DNA from: an uncultured Collinsella sp.
GTDB lineage: Bacteria > Actinomycetota > Coriobacteriia > Coriobacteriales > Coriobacteriaceae
Reading direction: 5' to 3'
NCBI GenBank assembly: GCA_900544995.1
Contig: UQXC01000070.1
Location: 1 to 9,241 of the forward strand
Length of the DNA stretch: 9,241 nucleotides
Shown: one piece after another, positions 1-7,284 of the stretch
Layout of the letters: each line of letters starts with the position of its first letter
Position numbering within the stretch: the first letter of the stretch is position 1
Program-made: the position numbers and the translations under genes
The notes under the pieces: model-generated
What the model was told of the DNA's origin: nothing
The model's database searches: none
The model's input: the letters and a program-made list of their open reading frames with translations, nothing else

Positions 1-433
1 GTTGGGTTTTCCCCGCCCCCCCCCCCCCGGCCGCGCGATACGCCCAGCCAATATAGAAAGTGCCAGCCGGATCGTCCTCAGTGCCGCCGCCGGGACCGGC
101 ATAACCCGTGGCGCTCACTGCGATATCGCTCTGGTACAGCTCCAGCGAACCCACCGCCATCTCGCGCGCGGTCTGATGCGACACCGCGGTATAGCGGTCG
201 AGCGTCTCCTGCTCAACACCCAGCACGCGATGTTTGATCTCATCGCAGTAGGTCACCGCACCGCCACGCAGCACCGCCGAGGCGCCCGGGATATCCGCAA
301 TCGTCGAGGCGATCATACCCGCCGTCAGCGACTCAGCCGTCGAGACCGTCACGCCCCGAGCGCTCGCGCGCTCGACAATATCGCGTGCGAGCTCTTCGTT
401 ATGCGCGGCAATCTGCTCAAATGATTCCGTCAT
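1..433 (-). CDS. cinA: CinA C-terminal-domain protein (nicotinamide-nucleotide amidohydrolase type), 3' end cut by window edge
   Basis: Partial gene: 144 codons are open to the window edge with no stop. CinA C-domain/PncC enzymes deamidate nicotinamide mononucleotide to nicotinate mononucleotide in cytosolic pyridine-nucleotide recycling. Visible family signatures are TAES at residues 32-35 (conserved Ser35), a V-T-Y-C-D-E-I-K stretch at 60-67 (Tyr62, Lys67) and ATGYAGPGGGT at 108-118. The usual TAESCTGG reads TAESLTAG here, so Cys and one Gly are replaced. It starts directly at the C-terminal domain, so this is a stand-alone PncC-like form without the N-terminal molybdopterin-binding-type domain. 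About 20-30 residues should be missing. The last ten visible residues (a Gly run from a 13-base G tract) do not resemble the family and may be an assembly error. ATG at 433 is chosen; GTG at 439, six codon-aligned bases upstream and better spaced from an AGG, is an alternative. It lies 12 bases after pgsA. The family is certain; the enzyme activity is inferred. Confidence 0.88.
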   Translation of the reverse strand, partial: MTESFEQIAAHNEELARDIVERASARGVTVSTAESLTAGMIASTIADIPGASAVLRGGAVTYCDEIKHRVLGVEQETLDRYTAVSHQTAREMAVGSLELYQSDIAVSATGYAGPGGGTEDDPAGTFYIGWAYRAAGGGGAGKTQ

Positions 434-445
434 GCCCACCAGGAC

Positions 446-1084
446 CTAGACCGAAAAGACGATCTTGCGGCAGTTCCAGAAGTACTGGGCGCCCGAGATA
501 ACGGTCAAGACAACGGCAACGGCGTACAGGAAGCGCGACACCGAGTAGATGCCGAGCGTCAGGGCCACCGGGCCAAGGTGCAAGCCGGCCATCGCAAAAA
601 CGCACAGGTAACCGCAGATGGAGACCATCGTGGTTGCCGTCTTGTACTTGCCGAGCTTATCGGCCGCAACGACCACACCGGCCGCACTCGCAACCATGCG
701 AAGGGCGCTCACCAGAAGCTCACGGAACAGGATAATGAACACGGACCACACGGTCACCGCGCCAAAATCCAAGAACAGCAGCAGGGCCGAGAACACGAGC
801 AGCTTATCGGCGATGGGGTCCAAGAATTTACCGAAGTCGGTGATCTCGTTGCGCGAACGCGCCAGATAACCGTCGACCTTATCGGTGCACGACAGGATCA
901 CGTACAGAATGAAGGCAGCGGCGGCGAGCGGGCCGTCGAAGGTGCTCCAATCCGTACCGGCAACACTCGTGTGAGAAAGCGCCGACACGATCATGAACAC
1001 CGGGATAAAGACGATGCGAACGCACGTCACGATGTTGGCGGGCGTCCAAACACTCGTCAGTTCCTTATTGCTCTCGTTAGCCAC
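446..1084 (-). CDS. pgsA: CDP-diacylglycerol--glycerol-3-phosphate 3-phosphatidyltransferase
   Basis: Integral membrane enzyme, 212 residues, that joins CDP-diacylglycerol and glycerol-3-phosphate to give phosphatidylglycerophosphate, the precursor of phosphatidylglycerol and cardiolipin. The CDP-alcohol phosphatidyltransferase motif (D-x2-D-G-x2-A-R-x8-G-x3-D-x3-D) is complete: Asp68, Asp71, Gly72, Ala75, Arg76, Gly85, Asp89 and Asp93, the four aspartates being the metal ligands and catalytic base. Hydrophobic segments occur near residues 18-36, 53-66, 95-107, 110-128, 150-167 and 178-198, as expected for a six-helix member. Length is slightly above the usual 180-200 because of a polar N-terminus and an insert at about 38-50. 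The start is GTG (1082-1084), six bases after a clear AGGAG (1091-1095) that overlaps the rimO stop codon. The position between rimO and cinA supports PgsA over other members of the superfamily; a cardiolipin or phosphatidylinositol-phosphate synthase is the main alternative and is less likely. Confidence 0.93.
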   Translation of the reverse strand: MANESNKELTSVWTPANIVTCVRIVFIPVFMIVSALSHTSVAGTDWSTFDGPLAAAAFILYVILSCTDKVDGYLARSRNEITDFGKFLDPIADKLLVFSALLLFLDFGAVTVWSVFIILFRELLVSALRMVASAAGVVVAADKLGKYKTATTMVSICGYLCVFAMAGLHLGPVALTLGIYSVSRFLYAVAVVLTVISGAQYFWNCRKIVFSV

Positions 1085-1090
1085 GACGCT

Positions 1091-1095
1091 CTCCT
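1091..1095 (-). promoter_or_regulatory. Ribosome binding site of pgsA, overlapping the rimO stop
   Basis: AGGAG on the minus strand, six bases before the GTG start of pgsA. Its first two bases belong to the TAG stop codon of rimO (1094-1096). This fixes the non-ATG start and suggests translational coupling of pgsA to rimO. Confidence 0.75.
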
Positions 1096-2443
1096 ACTCC
1101 ACAACATGACCGATAAGCTCATAGCAGAAGCTATCGGTAAACTCGACAGTCAGAATATCGCCCACGGACGCCTCGCTAGCGTCCAGATGCACCGCGCCAT
1201 CGGAATCGGGCGCCTGGAACCAGGCATGGCCGATCAGCTCGGCGCCGTCCTCGGTCTCTTCGATACCGTCGACGATCACCTGGGCGCGCTCGCCCACATG
1301 TGCGGCGGTAGCGGCAAAACCGAGCGACTCGGCCAGGTCCATGGCCTCCTGGGCGCGCTCGAGCTTAACCTCTTCGTCGACCTGGCCCTCCATCTTAGCG
1401 GCCAGGCTGCCCTCCTCCTGCGAGTAGGCAAAGACGCTCGTATAGTCAAACCCGACGGTGTCCATAAAGTCGATAAGATCGCGGAACTCGTCGTCGGTCT
1501 CGGTCGGAAAGCCGACCATAGCCGTGGAGCGAATCACGATGCCGGGGATGCGCTCACGCAGATCGCGGAACAGGTCCTCGAGCTCCCGGCGCGAACCAGA
1601 ACGGCGCATAGCCTTGAGGATGCGCGCGTCGCAGTGCTGCACGGGGATATCGATATAGGGCAGCACCTCGGGCGTATCGCGAATCGTATCGATAAGCTCA
1701 TCGGTCATGCCCTCGGGCTGCAGATAGAGCACGCGGACCCAGACGTTTTGCGGGCGCACGGCCTCGGCGACGGCACGCAGCAGCTGCGCCAGATTGCGCG
1801 GCGAGCCCTCGGCGACATCCTCGTCAGCAAAGTCGGTACCCCAAATACCCGTGTCCTGGCCGATCAGCACGATCTCGCGCACACCGCCGGCAACCAGGTC
1901 GCGCACCTCGGAGATAATGCTCTCGGCATTGCGCGAATGATAGCGACCGCGAATATAGGGGATCATGCAGAAGCTGCAAAAACGATTGCAGCCATCGGAA
2001 ATCTTGACGTAGGCGACAGCGCCCTCGACAGTACGCTTGACCTGAGGGATATAGGCCGCGATTTCACGCTCGACACCCAACACGCCATCGATGACCGCCA
2101 CAATGCCGTCCTCCTCGTCGGCCTTCACAAAGGCAGCGACCTCGGGCAGCTCGTCAGGCAGGTCGTCGCCATAGCGCGACGGCACGCAGCCGCACATGAC
2201 GATGGGGCAAGAACGAACGCCGTCCTGAACCTCGTTGGCGAGCTCGAGCGTGGTCTCGATGCTCTCGGACGTTGCGGAGGCGAGGAACGAGCATGTATTG
2301 ACGATGGCGATATCGGCATCCTGCGGGTCGAATGCTTCCTCGTAGCCTGCGGCGGTCAAAAGAGAACGCATGCGGTCGGTGTCAACCTCGTTCTTAGCGC
2401 ACCCGAGGGTGATGTAGAGCACGGAGCCCAACGGTGTATCCAT
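1094..2443 (-). CDS. rimO: Ribosomal protein S12 (aspartate) methylthiotransferase RimO
   Basis: Radical SAM enzyme, 449 residues, that adds a methylthio group to the conserved aspartate of ribosomal protein S12. Three parts are visible in order. The N-terminal methylthiotransferase domain has cluster cysteines Cys15 (TLGCAKNEVD), Cys51 (VNTCSF) and Cys86 (MCGCVPSR). The radical SAM core has Cys152, Cys156 and Cys159 in GCNRFCSFCMIPYIRGR. A C-terminal TRAM-like domain runs from about 380 to the end. The IPYIRGR sequence and the PVQHCDARILKAMRR stretch (268-282) fit RimO rather than the tRNA enzymes MiaB/MtaB, which have a PVQSGS-like sequence there. Length is normal for RimO. ATG at 2443 is chosen because it lies just upstream of the Cys15 motif as in relatives; the nearest Shine-Dalgarno (GAAAGGA, 2456-2462) is rather far, 12 bases away. 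It follows yajQ by 27 bases and precedes pgsA by 9. No odd or missing catalytic residue was seen. Confidence 0.95.
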   Translation of the reverse strand: MDTPLGSVLYITLGCAKNEVDTDRMRSLLTAAGYEEAFDPQDADIAIVNTCSFLASATSESIETTLELANEVQDGVRSCPIVMCGCVPSRYGDDLPDELPEVAAFVKADEEDGIVAVIDGVLGVEREIAAYIPQVKRTVEGAVAYVKISDGCNRFCSFCMIPYIRGRYHSRNAESIISEVRDLVAGGVREIVLIGQDTGIWGTDFADEDVAEGSPRNLAQLLRAVAEAVRPQNVWVRVLYLQPEGMTDELIDTIRDTPEVLPYIDIPVQHCDARILKAMRRSGSRRELEDLFRDLRERIPGIVIRSTAMVGFPTETDDEFRDLIDFMDTVGFDYTSVFAYSQEEGSLAAKMEGQVDEEVKLERAQEAMDLAESLGFAATAAHVGERAQVIVDGIEETEDGAELIGHAWFQAPDSDGAVHLDASEASVGDILTVEFTDSFCYELIGHVVE

Positions 2444-2450
2444 GTTGGAA

Positions 2451-2465
2451 AGCGGTCCTTTCGAA
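2451..2465 (-). promoter_or_regulatory. rimO translation-initiation region: GAAAGGA Shine-Dalgarno in a small stem-loop
   Basis: On the minus strand GAAAGGA (2456-2462) lies 12 bases before the rimO ATG. Its GAAAG can pair with CTTTC downstream around a five-base loop (GACCG), which would partly bury the ribosome binding site. A 5-bp stem is weak, so any effect on rimO translation is only a possibility. Confidence 0.35.
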
Positions 2466-2470
2466 TAATA

Positions 2471-2968
2471 TTAGCGGTAGTTGGTGAACTGAAGCGGCTG
2501 GCCGTAGTCCTGGTCGCGCAGGAACTGGATCACAGTCTGCAACGCGTCCTTCGAAGCAGAGGAAACACGCAGCTTATCGGCCTCGATGGTCACCTTGACC
2601 TTGAGCTTTTGGTCCTTGATGTCCTTGTTGATCTTCTTGGCGGTCGCCTGGTCGATACCCTCGACGATATGGCCGAGCACGCGCACGGTGCCGCCCGATG
2701 CCGCCTGCGGAGCATCCCACGAGACAGCCTTGAGGTCGATGCCGCGCTTGATGAGCTTGGAGCTCAGCACGTCGATAATCTGCTTGGAGACAAAGTCGGC
2801 CGGGGCGTTGATCGTAAAGAGCTTGTCGCCCTTCGAAAGCTCGATCGTGGCCCCGGAATCCTTAAGGTCATAGCGCTGGGAAATCTCGCGCGTGGTCTGC
2901 TGGAAGGCGTTGTCGACCTCTTGCATGTTGACCTCGGACACGACGTCGAAGCTGGAATCTTTAGCCAT
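2471..2968 (-). CDS. yajQ: YajQ-family nucleotide-binding protein
   Basis: Small cytosolic protein, 165 residues, full length for the family (about 160-165). The start MAKDSSFDVVSEVNMQEVDN, the segment ISQRYDLKDSG (29-39), the VRVLGHIVEGIDQATAKKI stretch and the C-terminal QDYGQPLQFTNYR are hallmarks of YajQ/DUF520, which folds as two ferredoxin-like halves. Known of the family: members bind nucleotides, and the Xanthomonas homologue binds cyclic di-GMP and works with a transcription factor; a role here is not shown by the sequence. ATG at 2968 is supported by a Shine-Dalgarno AGGA six bases upstream within GAAAGGAAACA and by the family N-terminus. It sits 26 bases after the rodZ-like gene and 27 bases before rimO, so it is probably transcribed with them. 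Nothing is truncated or unusual in the protein itself. Confidence 0.93.
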   Translation of the reverse strand: MAKDSSFDVVSEVNMQEVDNAFQQTTREISQRYDLKDSGATIELSKGDKLFTINAPADFVSKQIIDVLSSKLIKRGIDLKAVSWDAPQAASGGTVRVLGHIVEGIDQATAKKINKDIKDQKLKVKVTIEADKLRVSSASKDALQTVIQFLRDQDYGQPLQFTNYR

Positions 2969-2994
2969 GATGTTTCCTTTCGCGTACGAGCGGC

Positions 2995-4503
2995 TTAGTA
3001 GCTATCGTACGAATAGTCGGTAGAATCGGTGGGCGTCTGACCGTCAGTTGAGGTATCGGCGCCATCCGTGGACTGGGCATCGGTACCGTCGGTGGTATCG
3101 GTACCATCGGTGGTGTCGGTACCATCAGAACTTTCACCATTCTCGGAATCAGACGTCTCCTTCTTGGGAACGGTGATCGTCACACGCGCCACGCCCGAGG
3201 TCTTGGTATCGTAACGGACCTTTTCACCGTTCTTGGTAACGGTGACATCGGAAGGCTTGGACGTGGTGATCTCGATCGAGGACTCGGGCGTGTACTCCTG
3301 CTCAAAGGGGCCAGTCGCCTGGGCGCCATAGACCGACTTGCCGTCGACCTTGACCTCAATCCACGCGGTCTTTCCCTTGGCAACGGAGACCTTGACCTTC
3401 GTGACCTCGTTCTCTTCCTTCTTGGCCGTCTTGGTGGCGTCCGAATCGGTCGACTCATCCGTCGCCTCATCGGTGTCTTCGTCCTCGTCGACCGTTTCGG
3501 TCTTCTTAGAAGACTTCTTGGTCGTCGTCTTGGTAGCAGTGGGCGTCTCGGGCGTGGTCTCGGGCGCCGAAGATGCGCAGCCGCGCAGAAGCACCACGAT
3601 GAGCACAATCAACAGCAGCGCAACGGCACCGATGCCGGCGTAGACGATACGCGGATCGAGCCCGTTGTTTTGAGGAGTACGTGATCCGCCGCGTCCACGA
3701 CTGGAACTGCTGCGGCCGCCCCCCTGAGGCATACGACCACGATTGCTATCGGAACGGCCGCGATAGCCACCCTGGCCCTGAAGGCTGTGCTGACCCGAGC
3801 GGGGCGCAAGTTCACCGCGGCCTTGATAGCCACGCTGGCCCGAACGCGGAGCCGAAGAGCGCTGGCCATACGGCTGTGATTGAGAGCGAAGACGCGGCGT
3901 CACCTGCGTGGTATCGGCATCCGCATAGCCACCGCGAGAGCGTCCCGTAGAGGCACCACGGTAACCGCGATCGGAATAGCCACCGTCGCCGTAGCCGGCA
4001 CGAGGGTCACGCGCCACGCCTCGGGCAGCGGGAAGTGCACGGTCCTCGGGCATCGGCGTACTGCGGAACCGGTCACGCTGTGAGCGAATCTCCTCGCCCG
4101 AACCCGTCTCGGTAATATAACCGGCCTGCTGAGGACGCTGTCCATAGCGGGTCGAACGACCGCCCTGAACCATCAGGAAGCGCCCGTTATCGACCGAGGA
4201 ACGCGAATTGACGTAGCCGGCGGCGTCCTGAAAACGACCGCCCTGCTGCGACGTCTCGCGTTCGTATGCCATCAGATCGTCAAAGTAGGCATTGACGACC
4301 TCGCGCGGATTGAGGCCCAAAAAGCGAGCATAGCTCGAAATCATGCCCTGCGCATAGCCGCGCGGCGGCATCGAAGCAAAGTTACCGGTCTCGAAAAACT
4401 CGATGATCTGCGGCCTGATTTTGATGGTGTTGGCGACTTGCTGAATGGAAAGGCCCATTCGGCGACGCTGCTCAAGCAGCATGTCACCAAAGCGTGCAGC
4501 CAT
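2995..4503 (-). CDS. rodZ: RodZ-like cell-shape protein: HTH domain, disordered linker, single TM, extracytoplasmic DUF4115-type domain
   Basis: Bitopic membrane protein, 502 residues, long for the family (about 250-350). Residues 1-75 form the Cro/CI-like helix-turn-helix of RodZ, including the PPRGYAQGMISSYARFLGL signature (46-64), which in the family contacts MreB on the inner face of the membrane. Residues about 85-283 are low-complexity, rich in Gly, Arg, Ser, Gln and Tyr. One transmembrane helix lies at about 286-307. Outside follow a Thr/Lys/acidic stretch (315-367), a beta-rich domain (about 368-446) matching the RodZ C-terminal DUF4115 type, and a Thr/Asp-rich tail with 18-nt tandem repeats ending in Tyr-Ser-Tyr-Asp-Ser-Tyr. 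ATG at 4503 shares one base with the ftsK stop (TGATG) and has GGAGG (4510-4514) six bases upstream, so translation is probably coupled to ftsK. The family assignment rests on the HTH signature, topology and position; whether the host has MreB is unknown. Confidence 0.88.
   Translation of the reverse strand: MAARFGDMLLEQRRRMGLSIQQVANTIKIRPQIIEFFETGNFASMPPRGYAQGMISSYARFLGLNPREVVNAYFDDLMAYERETSQQGGRFQDAAGYVNSRSSVDNGRFLMVQGGRSTRYGQRPQQAGYITETGSGEEIRSQRDRFRSTPMPEDRALPAARGVARDPRAGYGDGGYSDRGYRGASTGRSRGGYADADTTQVTPRLRSQSQPYGQRSSAPRSGQRGYQGRGELAPRSGQHSLQGQGGYRGRSDSNRGRMPQGGGRSSSSRGRGGSRTPQNNGLDPRIVYAGIGAVALLLIVLIVVLLRGCASSAPETTPETPTATKTTTKKSSKKTETVDEDEDTDEATDESTDSDATKTAKKEENEVTKVKVSVAKGKTAWIEVKVDGKSVYGAQATGPFEQEYTPESSIEITTSKPSDVTVTKNGEKVRYDTKTSGVARVTITVPKKETSDSENGESSDGTDTTDGTDTTDGTDAQSTDGADTSTDGQTPTDSTDYSYDSY
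3082..3126 (-). repeat. 18-nt tandem repeat (about 2.5 copies) in the rodZ-like C-terminal tail
   Basis: Two 18-base units (3082-3099 and 3100-3117) differ at two positions and are followed by a partial third (3118-3126). They encode repeats of Asp-Gly-Thr-Asp-Thr-Thr in the extracytoplasmic tail. In-frame repeats of this kind can gain or lose units by slippage without shifting the frame. Confidence 0.8.
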
Positions 4504-7283
4504 CAGAATCCTCCAAACTCACGATCTTCACGTGCCATCTCGGCGTCGACAGACTCCAGCGCGGCAAGCCCCTCCTCGTCCAACAGGACCTCGCGCGGCT
4601 TGGAACCGTCGGGCGGGCCGACGACACCCTTTTCTTCCAGCATATCCATAATACGCCCGGCACGCGCATAGCCAACCTTCAGACGACGTTGCAGGCCAGA
4701 TGTGGAGCCAAGCTGCGATTCCACCACAATATGGGCGGCTTCCCAAATGAGCGGATCATCGTCTTGCGGCTCGGCGACTCCGGTACGGACAATGCCGCCG
4801 CCACCCGCCATGGACATGGAAGCGGGCGCCACGGCAGACAGGATCTCCTCGTGGTAGTCGGGCTCGCTCTGCGACTTGACGAACTCGACGATCTCGTTGA
4901 TTTCATCATCCGAGACAAAGCAGCCCTGGATACGGCGGGGCTTGCCCCAGTCGACCTTAGAGAACAGCATGTCGCCCAAACCGGTGAGCTTTTCGGCACC
5001 CATCTGGTCGATGATGACGCGCGAGTCGATGCCCGTGGCGACGTTAAAGGCGATGCGGTTGGTGATGTTGGCCTTGATGAGGCCCGTCACCACGTTGGAG
5101 CTCGGGCGCTGCGTGGCCACGATAAGGTGGATACCGGCGGCACGGCCCAGCTGAGCAATACGCACGATCGAGGCCTCGACATCCTTACCGGCGACCATCA
5201 TCAGGTCCGAGAGCTCGTCGATGATGATGACAAGGTAGGGCATCTTTTGCGGCGGGTTATCGTAATGCTCAAACTCGCCGGCGGCCTGCTTTTCGTTGTA
5301 GGTCGAGATCTTACGCACGTTGAGACGCTCGAAGACCTTCAGGCGACGCTCCATCTCGGACACGGCCCATTGCAGAGCGCTCGCGGCCTGCTTGGGCTCG
5401 GTCACTACAGGCACGTAAAGATGCGGCAGACCGTTATAGGCCGCAAGCTCGACGCGCTTGGGGTCGACCATGATCAGGCGAACGTCCTCGGGAAGGGCGC
5501 GCATGAGCAAGGTCGTGATGATGGAGTTGATCATGACCGACTTACCGGAACCCGTGGTACCGGCGATCAGCAGGTGGGGCATCTTGGCAAGGTCGGCGAC
5601 GACCGGCGTACCCTCGGCATCTCGACCGATGGCGAGCTCGAGCGGACCGCCCTTCACATAGGGAAGCACGTCGCCCAGGTTGACGTTCTGGCGCTTGCGA
5701 TTGGGGATCTCGATACCCACAAGCGAGGTGCCGGGGATCGGGGCAAAGATACGCACCGACTGGGCAGCAAGCGATAGCGCGATATCGTCCTCGAGGCTCG
5801 AAATCTTGCTCACGCGCTCGCCCTCGCCAGGTTGCAGCTTAAAGGTCGTCACCGTGGGGCCGGCGATCCAGCCGACCACGCGGGCACTACGACCAAACTC
5901 AAGCAGCGTGGACTGAAGTGACTCGGCAGTCTGCTCAAGCTCCTTGTCCGAAGACGCGGCGGAAGCCGACTGCGGGTTGGCATGCAGAATCTCAAGTGGC
6001 GGAAGTTTGAGGCCGTCCTCTTCTTCGCCCTCGTTATCTGCGGCGCCGCCGTCCGCTCCCCCATCGCTAGCCGCAGCCGATTCGACAGCACTCAAGGCAG
6101 GCGCATCGGCAACCTTGGGATGCTTCAAGAAGTCGGGGATCTGAGGTGCTGCCGAGACAGGATTCACGGCAAACGGCGGCTCGGACTCGTCGATCTTATC
6201 GGGGTCGTCTTCCATCGAAAGCTGACCGGTTACCTGGTCGCGCTTTGCATGGCGACGCGGCAGCAAAGTTGTCTTTGCGGTCTCAATCGGAGCCTCGTCG
6301 TCCTCGTCATCGCCCTCGGTGAGCTCAATCTCGCTCTCGGACCAAGACGGGTCGGGCTCACTCGTATTGAGTTTGGGCGCAGCCTTGCCCTTCTTGGCAT
6401 GGCGGCGCGGCAACAGCGTCGTCTTAGCGCGCTCAGCTTCCACAGCATCGGACACGTCGACAAACGGATCCTCGTCCTCGTCGTCATCGTCCAAAACCGG
6501 GTCCACATCGTTGCCCATGACCGTGGTCACGGCAACATCGGAGCCCTTTTGACGAAGAATGCTCAGGTGAGGACGGGCAACGCCAGGCACCGACAGGGCC
6601 TCATCGTCACCCCACGGACTCGCGTTAACATCGGCACGACGGCGCTCGGCAAAATCGGCCGCACGGTCGCGAGCAGAGCGCAAAACGCCGCCCACCGAAA
6701 AGCCGATGATGACCAGGCCCACGACGACAAGGCCCAACAGGACCACCATCGCGATAGGCTTACCCAGGGCATTCTGCAGCGCACTCGCAATAAACGCACC
6801 AATGTAGCCACCCGAGGCGGACAGATTTTGCGGCGTGAACATAAGGTCGCACGAGTCGCTCGTACCTGGCACCATCAACGAAAGAATGGAGACGACGGCG
6901 ATAAAGACCACGGCGCCGCCCGCAACAGAGCGCGCGTTGAGCGGCGAGTCCTCGCCTAAAAAGAGCGTGGCGGCAAACAGCAAAATGACGATCGGCAGCA
7001 CGTAGGCGCCCAGACCAAAGCCCAAGTGGTAGAAACCGGCAACCGCAGCCGTAACGGGCGCAGTCGCCGGCGAAATCACGGCAATAAAGGACGCAATCGC
7101 CAAAACGGCAATGACCACGCCGGCGATATCGCGGTTGGCCGAGGGCTCGACCAAGGGCTCGAAATCATCGAACTCGGACTCGTGGCCCTTATTGGCACGC
7201 AGATGGGAACCGGCACCCTTAGCAGATGCCGGTTGGTTGTTGGCCTTATTGCCTTTGGCGTTTTGTGCAGATCCGCGCGCCAA
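4503..7283 (-). CDS. ftsK: DNA translocase FtsK/SpoIIIE
   Basis: Membrane-anchored hexameric ATPase, 926 residues, that pumps chromosome ends through the closing division septum. Residues 1-50 are polar; four transmembrane helices fall at about 53-71, 90-108, 118-137 and 176-200. A charged, low-complexity linker (about 205-425) follows, with acidic runs and two copies of a 12-residue basic motif (286-297 and 336-347). The motor domain has Walker A GTTGSGKS (575-582) and Walker B LVIIIDE (684-690), plus VATQRPSSNVVTGLIKANI (722-740). The C-terminal winged-helix gamma domain (about 843-905, LQRRLKVGYARAGRIMDMLEE), which in the family reads polar DNA motifs and contacts XerD, is intact. The start is TTG at 7281-7283: GGAGG (7290-7294) lies six bases upstream inside the end of the RNase J gene. 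Only one base separates it from the RNase J stop, and its own stop overlaps the rodZ-like start. Length and domain order are normal for an actinobacterial FtsK. Confidence 0.96.
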   Translation of the reverse strand: MARGSAQNAKGNKANNQPASAKGAGSHLRANKGHESEFDDFEPLVEPSANRDIAGVVIAVLAIASFIAVISPATAPVTAAVAGFYHLGFGLGAYVLPIVILLFAATLFLGEDSPLNARSVAGGAVVFIAVVSILSLMVPGTSDSCDLMFTPQNLSASGGYIGAFIASALQNALGKPIAMVVLLGLVVVGLVIIGFSVGGVLRSARDRAADFAERRRADVNASPWGDDEALSVPGVARPHLSILRQKGSDVAVTTVMGNDVDPVLDDDDEDEDPFVDVSDAVEAERAKTTLLPRRHAKKGKAAPKLNTSEPDPSWSESEIELTEGDDEDDEAPIETAKTTLLPRRHAKRDQVTGQLSMEDDPDKIDESEPPFAVNPVSAAPQIPDFLKHPKVADAPALSAVESAAASDGGADGGAADNEGEEEDGLKLPPLEILHANPQSASAASSDKELEQTAESLQSTLLEFGRSARVVGWIAGPTVTTFKLQPGEGERVSKISSLEDDIALSLAAQSVRIFAPIPGTSLVGIEIPNRKRQNVNLGDVLPYVKGGPLELAIGRDAEGTPVVADLAKMPHLLIAGTTGSGKSVMINSIITTLLMRALPEDVRLIMVDPKRVELAAYNGLPHLYVPVVTEPKQAASALQWAVSEMERRLKVFERLNVRKISTYNEKQAAGEFEHYDNPPQKMPYLVIIIDELSDLMMVAGKDVEASIVRIAQLGRAAGIHLIVATQRPSSNVVTGLIKANITNRIAFNVATGIDSRVIIDQMGAEKLTGLGDMLFSKVDWGKPRRIQGCFVSDDEINEIVEFVKSQSEPDYHEEILSAVAPASMSMAGGGGIVRTGVAEPQDDDPLIWEAAHIVVESQLGSTSGLQRRLKVGYARAGRIMDMLEEKGVVGPPDGSKPREVLLDEEGLAALESVDAEMAREDREFGGF
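4510..4514 (-). promoter_or_regulatory. Ribosome binding site of the rodZ-like gene
   Basis: GGAGG on the minus strand, six bases before the ATG at 4503 and lying inside the last codons of ftsK. Together with the TGATG stop/start overlap it points to translational coupling. Confidence 0.75.
6243..6278 (-). repeat. Second copy of the 12-residue basic motif AKTTLLPRRHAK in FtsK
   Basis: Encodes FtsK residues 336-347, identical in protein sequence to residues 286-297 (6393-6428). The two 36-base stretches differ at seven bases, all synonymous. It follows an acidic run (325-330). Confidence 0.9.
6393..6428 (-). repeat. First copy of the 12-residue basic motif AKTTLLPRRHAK in FtsK
   Basis: Encodes FtsK residues 286-297, exactly 50 residues before the second copy. 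It follows an acidic run (265-272). Lys follows the motif here and Arg in the second copy, extending the basic patch. Confidence 0.9.
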
Positions 7284-7284
7284 A

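Noticed and set aside
578..2998. An 806-codon open frame on the plus strand across pgsA, rimO and yajQ
   Set aside because: It is codon-aligned antisense to three well-supported genes and its product has the repetitive Arg/His/Asp/Gly composition of a mirror frame. Its openness follows from missing TTA, CTA and TCA codons in the real genes.
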